Under the pieces are notes generated by a model. It saw only the letters and a program-made list of their open reading frames with translations, ran no database searches and was not told the origin of the DNA. A DNA stretch of 64,000 nt from Microbacterium sp. BLY (lineage in GTDB: Bacteria > Actinomycetota > Actinomycetes > Actinomycetales > Microbacteriaceae): the NCBI RefSeq assembly GCF_017939615.1, contig NZ_JAGKSR010000001.1, forward strand, positions 248,001 through 312,000, written 5' to 3'. The stretch's first letter is position 1, and each line of letters begins with the position of its first letter. The position numbers and the translations under genes are program-made. Positions 18,201-25,806 of this stretch are shown piece by piece.

Positions 18201-19809
18201 GGTCGCGGCGATCGAGGACGCCGGGCGTCTGCGCGACGCGCTCGGGGCGGCCCTGCCGACCGGAATCCCCGTGGCCTTCCTCGAGCCCCTGGCGGACCCC
18301 CTCGGCGACCTCGTGGCCCGTCACGCCCGCACCCACGGCCCCTTCACGACCGCCGCTGTCGCGGAGCGGTTCGGACTCGGCACGGCCGTCGCCCGGCACA
18401 CCCTGCAGCGCCTGGAGACGAGCGGACGCCTCACGAGCGGGTACTTCCTGCCCACGGCGGCGGGCAGCGGCGACGACATCGAATGGTGCGACACCGAGGT
18501 GCTGCGCCGGCTGCGCATGCGGTCGCTCGCGGCGATCCGCGGATCCGTCGAGCCGGTGTCACCGGAGGCCTACGCGCGCTTCCTGCCGGACTGGCAGCAT
18601 CTCGGCCGCCCCCCGGAGGGCATCGACGGCGTGCTGACCGTGATCGAGCAGTTCGCCGGCGTACCCATCCCTGCCAGCGCCTGGGAGTCGCTGGTCCTGC
18701 CGTCGCGGGTGCGCGACTACTCGCCGTCGATGCTGGACGAGCTCACCGCCGCCGGCGAGGTGATCTGGTCCGGGCACGGCACGCTCCCCGGACGCGACGG
18801 GTGGGTCTCCTTGCACCCGGCCGACCTCGCCCCGTTCACCCTGCCCGATCCGGACGCGGAGATCGCCGCGGAGTCTCTGGAGGCCCGCCTGCTCGCGGCC
18901 CTCGCGGCGGGCGGCGCCTACTTCGCCGCGCAGCTCAAGGAGATGACCGGGGCCGAGAACGAGCAGTCGGTGCTGGAGGCCCTGTGGTCGCTGACCTGGT
19001 CGGGTCACGTGACGAACGACACGTTCGCGCCGATCCGCTCGCTGCTGACCGGGGGCTCGCAGGCCCACAAGGTCAAGCGCCGCGCGCCGCGCGCGCGCAC
19101 CTATCGCGGCATGTCCCTCACGCGGACGGCCCCGCGCCCGACCTCCATCGGCGGTCGGTGGTCGCTGCTCCCCGAGGTCGAGACCGATCCGGCGCGGCGC
19201 GCGACCGTCACCGCCGGACTGCTCCTCGACCGCTACGGAGTGGTCACCCGCGGTGCCGTGCAGTCGGAGGGCGTCCCCGGTGGTTTCGCCCAGGCGTACC
19301 GCGTGCTGGCCGGGTTCGAGGAGGCCGGGCACTGCCGCCGCGGCTACGTGATCGAGAAGCTCGGCGCCGCGCAGTTCGCGGCCTCGGCCACGGTCGACCG
19401 TCTCCGCACGTACGCCGGTCTCGCCGATCCGCCACCGCGGAAGGCCGTCACCCTGGCGGCCACCGACCCCGCCAACCCCTACGGCGCGGCGCTGGGCTGG
19501 CCGAAGCTCGAGGGCGTCTCGCATCGCCCCGGGCGCAAGGCCGGCGGGCTCGTGGTGCTCGTCGACGGCGCCCTCGTCCTGTCGCTCGAGCGCGGCGGAC
19601 GGACGGTGCTGTGCTTCACGGACGACGAGGAGGTGCTCCAGGCCGCTGCCGCCGACCTCGCGACCACGGCCAGGGAACGTCGTCTCGATACCCTCACCGT
19701 CGAGAAGGTGAACGGCGAGGGCGTCTACGGCACGATCCTCGGGCGGGCGCTGCAGGAGGCGGGGTTCGTGCAGACCCCGCGCGGCTTCACCCTCCGCAAG
19801 GCCGTCTGA
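15226..19809 (+). CDS. lhr: ATP-dependent helicase Lhr
   Basis: A 1527-aa superfamily 2 helicase. Walker A is APTGSGKT (44-51), the DEVH box is D173-H176 within IIDEVHAV, and motif VI reads QRVGRAGHQ. The length and the long C-terminal half match full-length Lhr of actinobacteria, where the Lhr core (about 850 aa) is followed by a large C-terminal region. Lhr translocates 3' to 5' on ssDNA and unwinds DNA/RNA hybrids in repair. The Nei-type glycosylase two genes downstream repeats the lhr-nei2 linkage known in mycobacteria. The start MSDVLDRF is chosen from the -10 spacing and the N-terminal family sequence. Confidence 0.93.
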   Translation: MSDVLDRFTPATQDWFRGAFTAPTPAQAGAWEAISAGKHALVVAPTGSGKTLSAFLWAIDSVFRERADLPEEPKKDGSRTRILYISPLKALGVDVERNLRSPLIGIGQSARRLGLTAPGITVGVRSGDTTSSDRRKLVSDPPDILITTPESLYLMLTSRAGDTLRDVHTVIIDEVHAVAATKRGAHLAVSLERLDALRRSHGAETAAQRIGLSATVRPIDEVARFLGGADPVEIVAPPASKTFELGVVVPMDDMTNPPPPPGAPPEAPGIDAEYTEVTGSVWPHVEEAIVDRILQNNSTIVFANSRRLAERLTGRLNEIYAERTGVALPEPAVPAAMMAQAGSTAGADPVLAKAHHGSVSKEQRAQVEEELKSGVLRCVVATSSLELGIDMGAVDLVIQVEAPPSAASGLQRVGRAGHQVGEISRAALFPKHRGDVLHTAIVTERMLAGKIEAIQVPRNPLDILAQQTVAASALGAISVEEWFETVRRSAPFQSLPRSAYEATLDLLAGRFPSDEFAELRPRLVWDRDAGTLTGRPGAQRIAVTSGGTIPDRGLFGVFVAGESTGARVGELDEEMVYESRVGDVFTLGTTSWRIAEITHDRVNVIPAYGQPGKVPFWHGDGIGRPFELGEALGAFSREVSAAKPEKAEQRLIAAGLDEQARANLLAHLSEQREATGTLPTDRTLTVERGHDEVGDWRVILHSPYGMKVHAPWALAINARVRERLGVEGSAVASDDGIIVRIPDAESEPPGAELFVFDPDELEQLVTQEVGGSALFASRFRECAARALLMPRTNPNRRTPLWQQRQRSAQLLEVARRHPTFPVILETLREVLQDVYDLPSLRKLATSIADRRIRLVETQPGQPSPFARDLLFGYVGAFMYEGDSPLAERRAAALSVDPALLGELLGTVELRELLDPDVIAQFEREAQRLDPERRARGLEGVADLLRLLGPLDADEVAARLDPDSLGGATAATLLDDLVTARRAIPVTIAGVARVAAIEDAGRLRDALGAALPTGIPVAFLEPLADPLGDLVARHARTHGPFTTAAVAERFGLGTAVARHTLQRLETSGRLTSGYFLPTAAGSGDDIEWCDTEVLRRLRMRSLAAIRGSVEPVSPEAYARFLPDWQHLGRPPEGIDGVLTVIEQFAGVPIPASAWESLVLPSRVRDYSPSMLDELTAAGEVIWSGHGTLPGRDGWVSLHPADLAPFTLPDPDAEIAAESLEARLLAALAAGGAYFAAQLKEMTGAENEQSVLEALWSLTWSGHVTNDTFAPIRSLLTGGSQAHKVKRRAPRARTYRGMSLTRTAPRPTSIGGRWSLLPEVETDPARRATVTAGLLLDRYGVVTRGAVQSEGVPGGFAQAYRVLAGFEEAGHCRRGYVIEKLGAAQFAASATVDRLRTYAGLADPPPRKAVTLAATDPANPYGAALGWPKLEGVSHRPGRKAGGLVVLVDGALVLSLERGGRTVLCFTDDEEVLQAAAADLATTARERRLDTLTVEKVNGEGVYGTILGRALQEAGFVQTPRGFTLRKAV

Positions 19810-19844
19810 CGCCGGCATCACCCCGACCACCACCGACCCACCCC

Positions 19845-19850
19845 TACCCT
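19845..19850 (+). promoter_or_regulatory. -10 element, leaderless EI24 gene
   Basis: TACCCT lies 6 nt before the ATG at 19857; GGAG between them is too close to the start to act as a ribosome site. Confidence 0.5.
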
Positions 19851-19856
19851 GGAGCC

Positions 19857-20645
19857 ATGATCCGAGAGTTCACCGCCGGCATCCGCACCCTGTTCCGCGG
19901 GTTCGGCGTATGGCGCACCCGCCCGGGGCTGATGGCGCTCGGGCTGGTTCCCGCGATCATCGCGCTCGTGCTCCTCGCCGCGGCTCTCGTACCGCTGATC
20001 CTGTCGATGCCGTCGCTCTCAGCCTGGCTCACGCCCTTCGCCGACGGGTGGACGGAGCCGTGGCGCGGGTTCCTGCGCACCGCGGTGGGCCTCGTGGTGG
20101 TCGCCGCGGCACTCGCGCTGGCCAGCTCGGTGTTCAGCGCCCTCACCCTCACGATCGGCGACCCGTTCTACCAGCGCATCTGGCACGCCGTGGAGCGTGA
20201 TCTCGGCAATCCGCCTCCCGCGGATGGCGGCAGCTTCTGGACCACCGTCGGCGAGGGGCTCCGCCTGGTCGTGCTGGGCATCCTGATCGCGCTCCTCGTG
20301 CTGCTGATCGGCCTCGTCCCCGGCATCGGCGGCTTCCTCGGCGCGGTCTCCGGTGTCGTGCTCACCGGGCGCCTGCTCGCTCGCGAGCTGACCGGCCGTG
20401 CGTTCGATGCCCGCGATCTCAGCCCGGCCGACCGCGCCGCACTGTTCGCCGGCAGCCGCGCCCGGGTGCTGGGCTTCGGGGTGGCCACGCAGCTGTGCTT
20501 CCTCATTCCCGGCGGCGCGGTCGTGGTGATGCCCGCCGCGGTCGCCGGAAGCACGATGCTGGCGCGCGACATGCAGGCGCGCACCCCGCTCGCCGCCGTC
20601 GCGGCCGCGCCCGGACCGCACGGTCCCCTTCGCGGGACGGCCTGA
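19857..20645 (+). CDS. EI24 domain-containing membrane protein
   Basis: A 262-aa integral membrane protein with four strong hydrophobic segments (about residues 23-47, 73-98, 138-165 and 200-228). The pattern and motifs such as GDPFYQRIWHAVE fit the EI24/CysZ family. CysZ imports sulfate in proteobacteria, but the role of actinobacterial members is not established. Its stop overlaps the start of the DNA glycosylase gene by one base, so the two are co-translated. The downstream ATGA-type coupling and the position between lhr and nei suggest one operon. Confidence 0.8.
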   Translation: MIREFTAGIRTLFRGFGVWRTRPGLMALGLVPAIIALVLLAAALVPLILSMPSLSAWLTPFADGWTEPWRGFLRTAVGLVVVAAALALASSVFSALTLTIGDPFYQRIWHAVERDLGNPPPADGGSFWTTVGEGLRLVVLGILIALLVLLIGLVPGIGGFLGAVSGVVLTGRLLARELTGRAFDARDLSPADRAALFAGSRARVLGFGVATQLCFLIPGGAVVVMPAAVAGSTMLARDMQARTPLAAVAAAPGPHGPLRGTA

Positions 20646-21418
20646 TGCCTGAGGGCGATACCGTCTTCCGCACCGCGCGCCGCCTCGACGAGGCGCTCGC
20701 GGGCGGCGACGTCACGCGGTTCGACCTGCGTGTGCCGCGTTTCGCCACCCTCGATCTGACGGGACAGCGCGTGCACGGCGCGGTGCCCCGCGGGAAGCAC
20801 CTCCTGCTGCGGATCGGCGAGAGCACGCTGCATTCGCATCTGCGCATGGACGGCGCCTGGTTCGTGTATCGGCCCGGGGAGAAGTGGCGGCATCCGGCGT
20901 TCAAGGTGCGCGCGATCGTCGGCACGGCGGAGCAGGAGGCGGTGGGGGTCGACATCGCGGAGGTGGAGGTGGTACCCACCCGCGACGAGGACGACCTCGT
21001 CGGCTACCTCGGCCCCGATCCGCTCGCCGCCGACTGGGACCCGATGGAGGCGGCGCGGCGTCTGGGCGCCGACACCCGCCCCATCCACGTCGCCCTCCTG
21101 GACCAGCGCAACGTCGCGGGATTCGGCAACGAGTACGCCGCAGAACTCCTGTTCCTCCGTGGAATCCTGCCGACCACGCCGACACCGGAGGTCGACGTCG
21201 CGGCTCTGCTCGACCTGGGCGTGCGCACCATCCGCGCGAATCGCGACCGCCGCAACCGCACCTTCACGGGCGTCGATCGCCCGGGGCAGGCCACGTGGGT
21301 CTATGGACGCGCGGGACGCCCCTGCCGGCGCTGTGGAACGCTCATCCGGCGCGGCGAGCTGGGGGCGGATCCCACCCGCGAACGGATCACCTTCTGGTGT
21401 CCGCGCTGCCAGCGCTGA
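20645..21418 (+). CDS. Fpg/Nei family DNA glycosylase
   Basis: A 257-aa bifunctional DNA glycosylase/AP lyase of the Nei2 type. The mature N-terminus starts with Pro2 and Glu3 (MPEGDTVFR), the Schiff-base and acid residues; the H2TH region holds FGNEYAAELLFLRG; a zinc finger has C227, C230, C252 and C255. It removes oxidised pyrimidines and similar lesions. Overlap with the EI24 gene and closeness to lhr point to a repair operon. Confidence 0.88.
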   Translation: MPEGDTVFRTARRLDEALAGGDVTRFDLRVPRFATLDLTGQRVHGAVPRGKHLLLRIGESTLHSHLRMDGAWFVYRPGEKWRHPAFKVRAIVGTAEQEAVGVDIAEVEVVPTRDEDDLVGYLGPDPLAADWDPMEAARRLGADTRPIHVALLDQRNVAGFGNEYAAELLFLRGILPTTPTPEVDVAALLDLGVRTIRANRDRRNRTFTGVDRPGQATWVYGRAGRPCRRCGTLIRRGELGADPTRERITFWCPRCQR

Positions 21419-21499
21419 CCGGTATCCATCCGAGGGAATGAATCTCCCCCTTCCGTGGTTGTTGATATATCCGGAGAACTCCGGAGCACGGGAGGAATC

Positions 21500-21907
21500 G
21501 TGGGCAAGAACTACGTCGACATTGAGAACGACCACGGAGCGACGCTGCGGTACCGCAAGCACGCCAACGGCCGTGGCCTCGTCGCGCATGGCGCCAAGGT
21601 GCACCCGAAGGCGCACATCGAGGCGGGCGCCTACATCGAACCGGGAGCGCGCGTCGGAGCCGGCGCGATCATCGCCCGCGGCGCGTGGATCGACGAGGAT
21701 GCCGTGGTCGGCGAGGGCGCGTACATCGACGCTCACGCGCACGTCGGACAGGGTGCCGCGGTGGGCGACCACGCACACGTCGGCGTCCGCACCGACATCG
21801 GCGCGGGAGCCCGCATCGCGCGGGGCGCGCGGATCGGCGACGACGAGACGGTCGCGGCCGGACTCACCGTCGCCACCGACCAGAAGGGCCTCTGGCTGGC
21901 CGCCTGA
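21500..21907 (+). CDS. left-handed beta-helix (hexapeptide-repeat) protein
   Basis: A 135-aa protein with about 12 imperfect hexapeptide turns from residue 30 to 125 (patterns such as IEAGAYIEPGARVGAGAIIARG). This is the fold of acyl/acetyltransferases and of gamma carbonic anhydrase-like proteins; no catalytic residues can be named. The start GTG at 21500 follows GGAGGA by 4 nt; a GTG at 21455 is possible. It may be the last gene of the lhr cluster, 81 nt after the glycosylase gene. Function unknown. Confidence 0.65.
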   Translation: MGKNYVDIENDHGATLRYRKHANGRGLVAHGAKVHPKAHIEAGAYIEPGARVGAGAIIARGAWIDEDAVVGEGAYIDAHAHVGQGAAVGDHAHVGVRTDIGAGARIARGARIGDDETVAAGLTVATDQKGLWLAA

Positions 21908-21917
21908 CCGGGCGTGC

Positions 21918-22577
21918 TCAGAGCAGACGGCGCTCCGAGGCCCAGGCCGTCAGTTCGTGCCGGGAGGAGAGCTGCAGCTTGCGCAGCACCGACGACACGT
22001 GCGTCTCCACGGTCTTGATCGAGATGAAAAGCGCGGCCGCAACCTCCTTGTAGGCGTAGCCGCGGGCGATCAGCCGCATGACCTCCTGTTCGCGGGAGGA
22101 GAGCCGGTCGAGTTCGTCCGTCGCGGTGGCGGTCTCGCCGGCGACGGCACCGAAGGCGTCGAGCACGAAGCCGGCGAGCCGCGGCGAGAAGACCGCGTCG
22201 CCCTCGGCGACCGCGCGCACGGCGTCGCTCACCTCGCCTCCGGATGAGCCCTTGGTGATGTAGCCGCGCGCACCGGCGCGGATGACCCGGACGACGTCGG
22301 CCGCCGCGTCCGACACGCTCAGGGCGAGGAAGCGCGTGGCCGTCGCTGCCGAGCCGCGGATGACGGCCTCACCACCGGCCGCGTCGTCGCCCGGCCCTCC
22401 GGGGAGGTGCACGTCGAGCAGCACCACATCGGGTGCGGTCTCCGCGATCACGGCGATCGCCGCCGGGACGTCTGCCGCTTCGCCGACCACCTCGACACTC
22501 GCGTCGAGGTCTGCCCGCAGGCCCGAGCGGAAGATCGAGTGGTCGTCGACGATCACGACGCGGAGGCGGTCAGCCAC
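21918..22577 (-). CDS. NarL/LuxR-type response regulator of PspC kinase
   Basis: A 219-aa regulator with a receiver domain (acidic DD at 11-12, phosphoacceptor D55 in VVLLDVHLP, conserved Lys in GYITKGSSGG) and a C-terminal LuxR helix-turn-helix (SSREQEVMRLIARGYAYKEV, then ISIKTVETHVSSVLRKL). The GTG start overlaps the kinase gene by 8 nt. It is the partner of the adjacent PspC-domain kinase and probably controls the divergent PspC membrane protein operon as LiaR-like systems do (inference). Confidence 0.88.
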   Translation of the reverse strand: MADRLRVVIVDDHSIFRSGLRADLDASVEVVGEAADVPAAIAVIAETAPDVVLLDVHLPGGPGDDAAGGEAVIRGSAATATRFLALSVSDAAADVVRVIRAGARGYITKGSSGGEVSDAVRAVAEGDAVFSPRLAGFVLDAFGAVAGETATATDELDRLSSREQEVMRLIARGYAYKEVAAALFISIKTVETHVSSVLRKLQLSSRHELTAWASERRLL

Positions 22578-23799
22578 GGGGCTCCTGACGGACGGCGCCC
22601 CGCTCCGGGGACGGGGTGGTCGTGGGCAGGCACAGATGCACCTCGGTGCCGGCGTCGTCGCTGCGGACGGAACCCGTGCCGCCGGCGCGGCGCAGGCGGC
22701 CGATGATCGACTCCCGCACACCGAGGCGATCGCCGGGCACGTCGGCGAGCCGGAACCCGGGACCGCGATCCCGGATGAACACGTCGACCCCGTCGATGCG
22801 CCCCTCGATGTACACCGAGATCTCGCCGCCGGCGTGCCGCGCGGCGTTCAGCATCGCCTCGCGCGCCGCGGCGGCCAGCTCGCCGCTCGCCCGTTCCGCC
22901 GACAGCCCGGCCGAGACCACGTCGATCCGGACCGGGTGGTCGATCTCCAGCGCCGCCGCGTAGTCGCGCAGGTCGGTCGGCAGGTCGCTGTCCGCCGGCG
23001 CATCCCCGTCGTAGAGCCACGCGCGCAGCTCCCGTTCCTGCGCCCGGGCGAGGCGGGCCGCCTCGCTCGACGCCCCGGCCCGATTCTGGATGAGGGCGAG
23101 CGTCTGCAGCACGGAGTCGTGCAGGTGGGCGGCCATGACGCTGCGCTGCTCTTCGCGGATGCGACGCACCCGCTCGCCGGCGAGTTCCCGCCATCGCGGG
23201 ATGAGGGCCGAGGCCACCACCGCGACCAGCCCGGCCAGCGGGAGCAGCACGAGCACGACGCCGGAGCGCGCGATGGGCCACGACAGCAGCAGCACGAACA
23301 CGAGGCCGAGGAGCAGCACGGCGACGATGCGCACGGTGGTGGTGTGCCGGGGCCCGCGTGCGGTGTCGGTGCGGTCGACGAGCGTCGCCCACAGCCCGGA
23401 CGCGGTCGCGCACACGGCTGTGCCCCCGACGACCACGGCCGCCGCCCCCGGAGGGATCGAGCCGGTCAGCCAGTCGCTGCCGCCGCGCCAGCCCACGACG
23501 ACGAGGGCGCCGATGGCCGCAGGGATGAGCAGGAGCCAGGCGACCGGAAGCCGTCGCGTGGGTGCCGTCGTCCCCTCCGCCCACGGCATGAACGTCCAGC
23601 ACCAGGCGTAGAGGAGCAGGCCGGCGCCGCCGCACAGCGTGAGGGAGAGGAAGAACGCCCGCACGAGGCCGACGCGCACGCCGAGATGTCGTGCGAGTCC
23701 CGCGCTCACGCCCGTCGCGAGGCTGTCGCGGTCGCGGGTCAGTGCCGGCCGCGCGGTCGCCGGCAGGGAACCGGGGGGCGCGGGGACGGCGGAGGGCAT
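22570..23799 (-). CDS. PspC-domain sensor histidine kinase
   Basis: A 409-aa membrane kinase. An N-terminal PspC domain (LATGVSAGLARHLGVRVGLVRAFF) is followed by five or six transmembrane segments, a HisKA_3 dimerisation helix with phosphoacceptor His in HLHDSVLQTL and an HATPase domain (N box REAMLNAARHAGG, G box RDRGPGFRLADVPGDRLG). This fits the NarL-type family. The ATG at 23799 is used; a TTG at 23811 is possible. It is divergent from the PspC membrane protein gene, a layout known for envelope-stress systems. Confidence 0.87.
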   Translation of the reverse strand: MPSAVPAPPGSLPATARPALTRDRDSLATGVSAGLARHLGVRVGLVRAFFLSLTLCGGAGLLLYAWCWTFMPWAEGTTAPTRRLPVAWLLLIPAAIGALVVVGWRGGSDWLTGSIPPGAAAVVVGGTAVCATASGLWATLVDRTDTARGPRHTTTVRIVAVLLLGLVFVLLLSWPIARSGVVLVLLPLAGLVAVVASALIPRWRELAGERVRRIREEQRSVMAAHLHDSVLQTLALIQNRAGASSEAARLARAQERELRAWLYDGDAPADSDLPTDLRDYAAALEIDHPVRIDVVSAGLSAERASGELAAAAREAMLNAARHAGGEISVYIEGRIDGVDVFIRDRGPGFRLADVPGDRLGVRESIIGRLRRAGGTGSVRSDDAGTEVHLCLPTTTPSPERGAVRQEPRG

Positions 23800-23825
23800 A
23801 CCGTCATCCAACCATCCGCGTCGCG

Positions 23826-23878
23826 ATGGGGGGACCTCCCAGGGCGGGAATCAGGGTGCGCTCAGGGGATCCCCCCAT
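23826..23878. promoter_or_regulatory. inverted repeat in PspC divergent region
   Basis: ATGGGGGGA (23826-23834) and its complement TCCCCCCAT (23870-23878) point outward toward the two divergent genes, 26 nt from the kinase start and 35 nt from the PspC membrane protein start. It is a candidate site for the response regulator; the assignment is inferred from position. Confidence 0.45.
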
Positions 23879-23913
23879 GGCATCGCTGCGCCGCCGACCG
23901 GGAGGATCGACTC

Positions 23914-25491
23914 ATGACGATTCCGACCGCCCCGCCCCCGCCCGCCGAGCCCGCCGCGCCGACGCCGGGCGCTCCTCGCGCCCCCCGCGGGGCCGAGCGC
24001 TTCCTGCTGTGGGTCGCCGGTCTGGGCGTCGTGCGCACGGACGGGTGGCTGGGCGGCGTGGCCGCCGGCATCGCGATCCGGCTGCGCATCGACCCGCTGA
24101 TCGTCCGGGGCATCCTCGTCGTGGCGGCCCTGTTCGGCCTCCCCGCCCTGTTCCTGTACGCGCTCGCCTGGGCCGTGCTGCCCGATGTCGATGGCCGGGT
24201 GCATCTGCGCGACCTGCTGCAGCGCCGGTACGACCCGGTGCAGCTCGGCATCCTGGCGATGGCGGTGATCGGCCTCTTCCCGACGGCCCCGCTCACCGGG
24301 CGCCTCTTCGGTCTCGGCTACGACGGCTGGTCGGCGCTGTCGACGTTCACCTGGGTGGTGGGCCTCATCCTCGCCGCCGCTCTGCTCTTCCTCATCGTGC
24401 GTGCCGCGCGCCGCACCCCGGGCGCTTCCGCGCCGGATCTGCCGGGGGCTTCCGCAGATCCGGCGGCCCCGGCCGCGTCCGCCCCCCTCGCGGGTTCGGG
24501 TCCCGCCACGGGGGCGGACGCCACTCCTCCGGCGCCGACGACGCCGGAGACGGCTCCGACGGTTCCCGTCGCGCCGCTCGCCGCGAACGTCGCCACCGAC
24601 GTCCTCGCCATCCCCGTGCCTCCCGCGCCGCTGCCGCCCGGCACGCAGGACCCGGTGGCCCTCGAGGCCTGGCGGGTGCAGCACGCGGCCTGGAAGGAGC
24701 AGGACCAGGCGTGGCGCCGTCAGCAGCAGGATGCGGAGCGCGCCGCCCGCGATCAGCTGCGCCGGGAGCGGCAGGCCGAGGCGGCCGAGTTCGCCGCCGC
24801 GGCCGCGGAGCGCCGGCGCCTGCGTCGTGCCTCGAACCCGCGCGCCGGCTTCGCGTTCGTGATCGCCGCCCTCGGACTCGCGATCGTCGTCGGCGCCGGG
24901 GTGGGGCTCGCGGTGGGCGAGGGCCTGGGGGGCGCGCTCGGGCTGCTGTCCGGCGCGCTCGTGCTGGCACTGTCGATGATCCTGGCCGGCGCACTCCGTC
25001 GGCGCAGCGGCGCCCTCGCGTTCGCCACGGTCGTGACGCTCGCCGCCGGACTCGTCACCGGGTTCCTGTCGACCATGCCCGGCGTCACCCTGGGGTACGC
25101 CTCGCTCACCAACAATCAGGAGGCGCAGGTCCGGCAGCCGTTCGGCGACCTGTACCTCGAGCTCTACCCGCACGACGGCGGTCCCCGCCCGATCGAGATC
25201 GAGAAGGGCTCGGGGCGGACCGAGATCTTGGTCGACGCCGGGGTCCAGCTGCAGTTGCGCGGCACCGTCGGCGACGACGTGGAGGTGAGCTGGATCCAGA
25301 TCGATCCGGACGACCCGACGGTCATGAACACCGGCACCTACACCCCCACGCCGCGCGGCGACGAGAACGTGCTCAGCGAGAACATCTCCGTCGGCACCGG
25401 TTCTCCGAGAACCATCCAGCCCGTGACGATCGAGCAGGCGAGCGGCGTGATCGTCGTGACCCTGCAGGACCCCGAGGAGGGCCAGGAATGA
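23914..25491 (+). CDS. PspC-domain membrane protein with LiaF-like C-terminus
   Basis: A 525-aa membrane protein. The PspC domain (residues about 40-100, TDGWLGGVAAGIAIRLRIDP) is followed by further hydrophobic segments, a long Pro/Ala-rich linker with charged repeats, more membrane helices and a C-terminal beta-rich domain (about 400-525: FGDLYLELYP, EIEKGSGRTEILVDAG) like LiaF/DUF2154 domains. Such proteins sense or modulate envelope stress with a LiaRS-type kinase. GGGAGGA precedes the ATG; the next gene overlaps by 4 nt. Confidence 0.83.
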   Translation: MTIPTAPPPPAEPAAPTPGAPRAPRGAERFLLWVAGLGVVRTDGWLGGVAAGIAIRLRIDPLIVRGILVVAALFGLPALFLYALAWAVLPDVDGRVHLRDLLQRRYDPVQLGILAMAVIGLFPTAPLTGRLFGLGYDGWSALSTFTWVVGLILAAALLFLIVRAARRTPGASAPDLPGASADPAAPAASAPLAGSGPATGADATPPAPTTPETAPTVPVAPLAANVATDVLAIPVPPAPLPPGTQDPVALEAWRVQHAAWKEQDQAWRRQQQDAERAARDQLRRERQAEAAEFAAAAAERRRLRRASNPRAGFAFVIAALGLAIVVGAGVGLAVGEGLGGALGLLSGALVLALSMILAGALRRRSGALAFATVVTLAAGLVTGFLSTMPGVTLGYASLTNNQEAQVRQPFGDLYLELYPHDGGPRPIEIEKGSGRTEILVDAGVQLQLRGTVGDDVEVSWIQIDPDDPTVMNTGTYTPTPRGDENVLSENISVGTGSPRTIQPVTIEQASGVIVVTLQDPEEGQE

Positions 25492-25796
25492 GCACCGACA
25501 CCATGACCGCACCCCGCGTGCGCTGGGCATCCATCATCTGGGGCGTCACGTTCGCCGCGATCGCCGCGGGATTCCTGTGGTTCCTCACGGACGGCGGCCG
25601 TCGCGACGCGCTGGCCGAGGCGATCGGGACGATGACCCCGGCCACCCTCCTCACGATCGTGCTCCTCACCGCGGGAGCGCTGCTGCTCGTGGGCGGGCTG
25701 GCCGGACTGCTCCGGCATGCCCAGCGGCGCTCATCCACCGACGCCCCGGCCGATCCCGTCGACGCCCCGGCCGATCCCGTCGACGCCGCCGAGTAG
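25488..25796 (+). CDS. small membrane protein in PspC operon
   Basis: A 102-aa protein with two hydrophobic segments (about residues 13-32 and 50-75) and a hydrophilic tail containing two copies of DAPADPV. Its ATG overlaps the PspC gene stop (ATGA), so translation is coupled. Function unknown; its place suggests a partner of the PspC system. Confidence 0.7.
   Translation: MSTDTMTAPRVRWASIIWGVTFAAIAAGFLWFLTDGGRRDALAEAIGTMTPATLLTIVLLTAGALLLVGGLAGLLRHAQRRSSTDAPADPVDAPADPVDAAE
25740..25781 (+). repeat. 21-bp perfect tandem repeat
   Basis: Two identical 21-bp units (25740-25760, 25761-25781) starting GACGCCCCGG encode DAPADPV twice at the end of the small membrane protein. Confidence 0.85.
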
Positions 25797-25799
25797 CCT
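25794..25799 (+). promoter_or_regulatory. -10 element, leaderless LysR-effector gene
   Basis: TAGCCT lies 7 nt before the ATG at 25807; the TAG is also the stop codon of the preceding gene. Confidence 0.5.
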
Positions 25800-25806
25800 G
25801 GACCCC

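Noticed and set aside
15526..18399. Very long minus-strand open frame opposite lhr
   Set aside because: It mirrors the high-GC codon pattern of lhr, has Arg/Gly-rich non-conserved sequence and no ribosome site; it is a shadow frame.
23800..23811. TTG start for the PspC kinase at 23811
   Set aside because: The ATG at 23799 gives the same domain structure and TTG lacks better support; it cannot be excluded.
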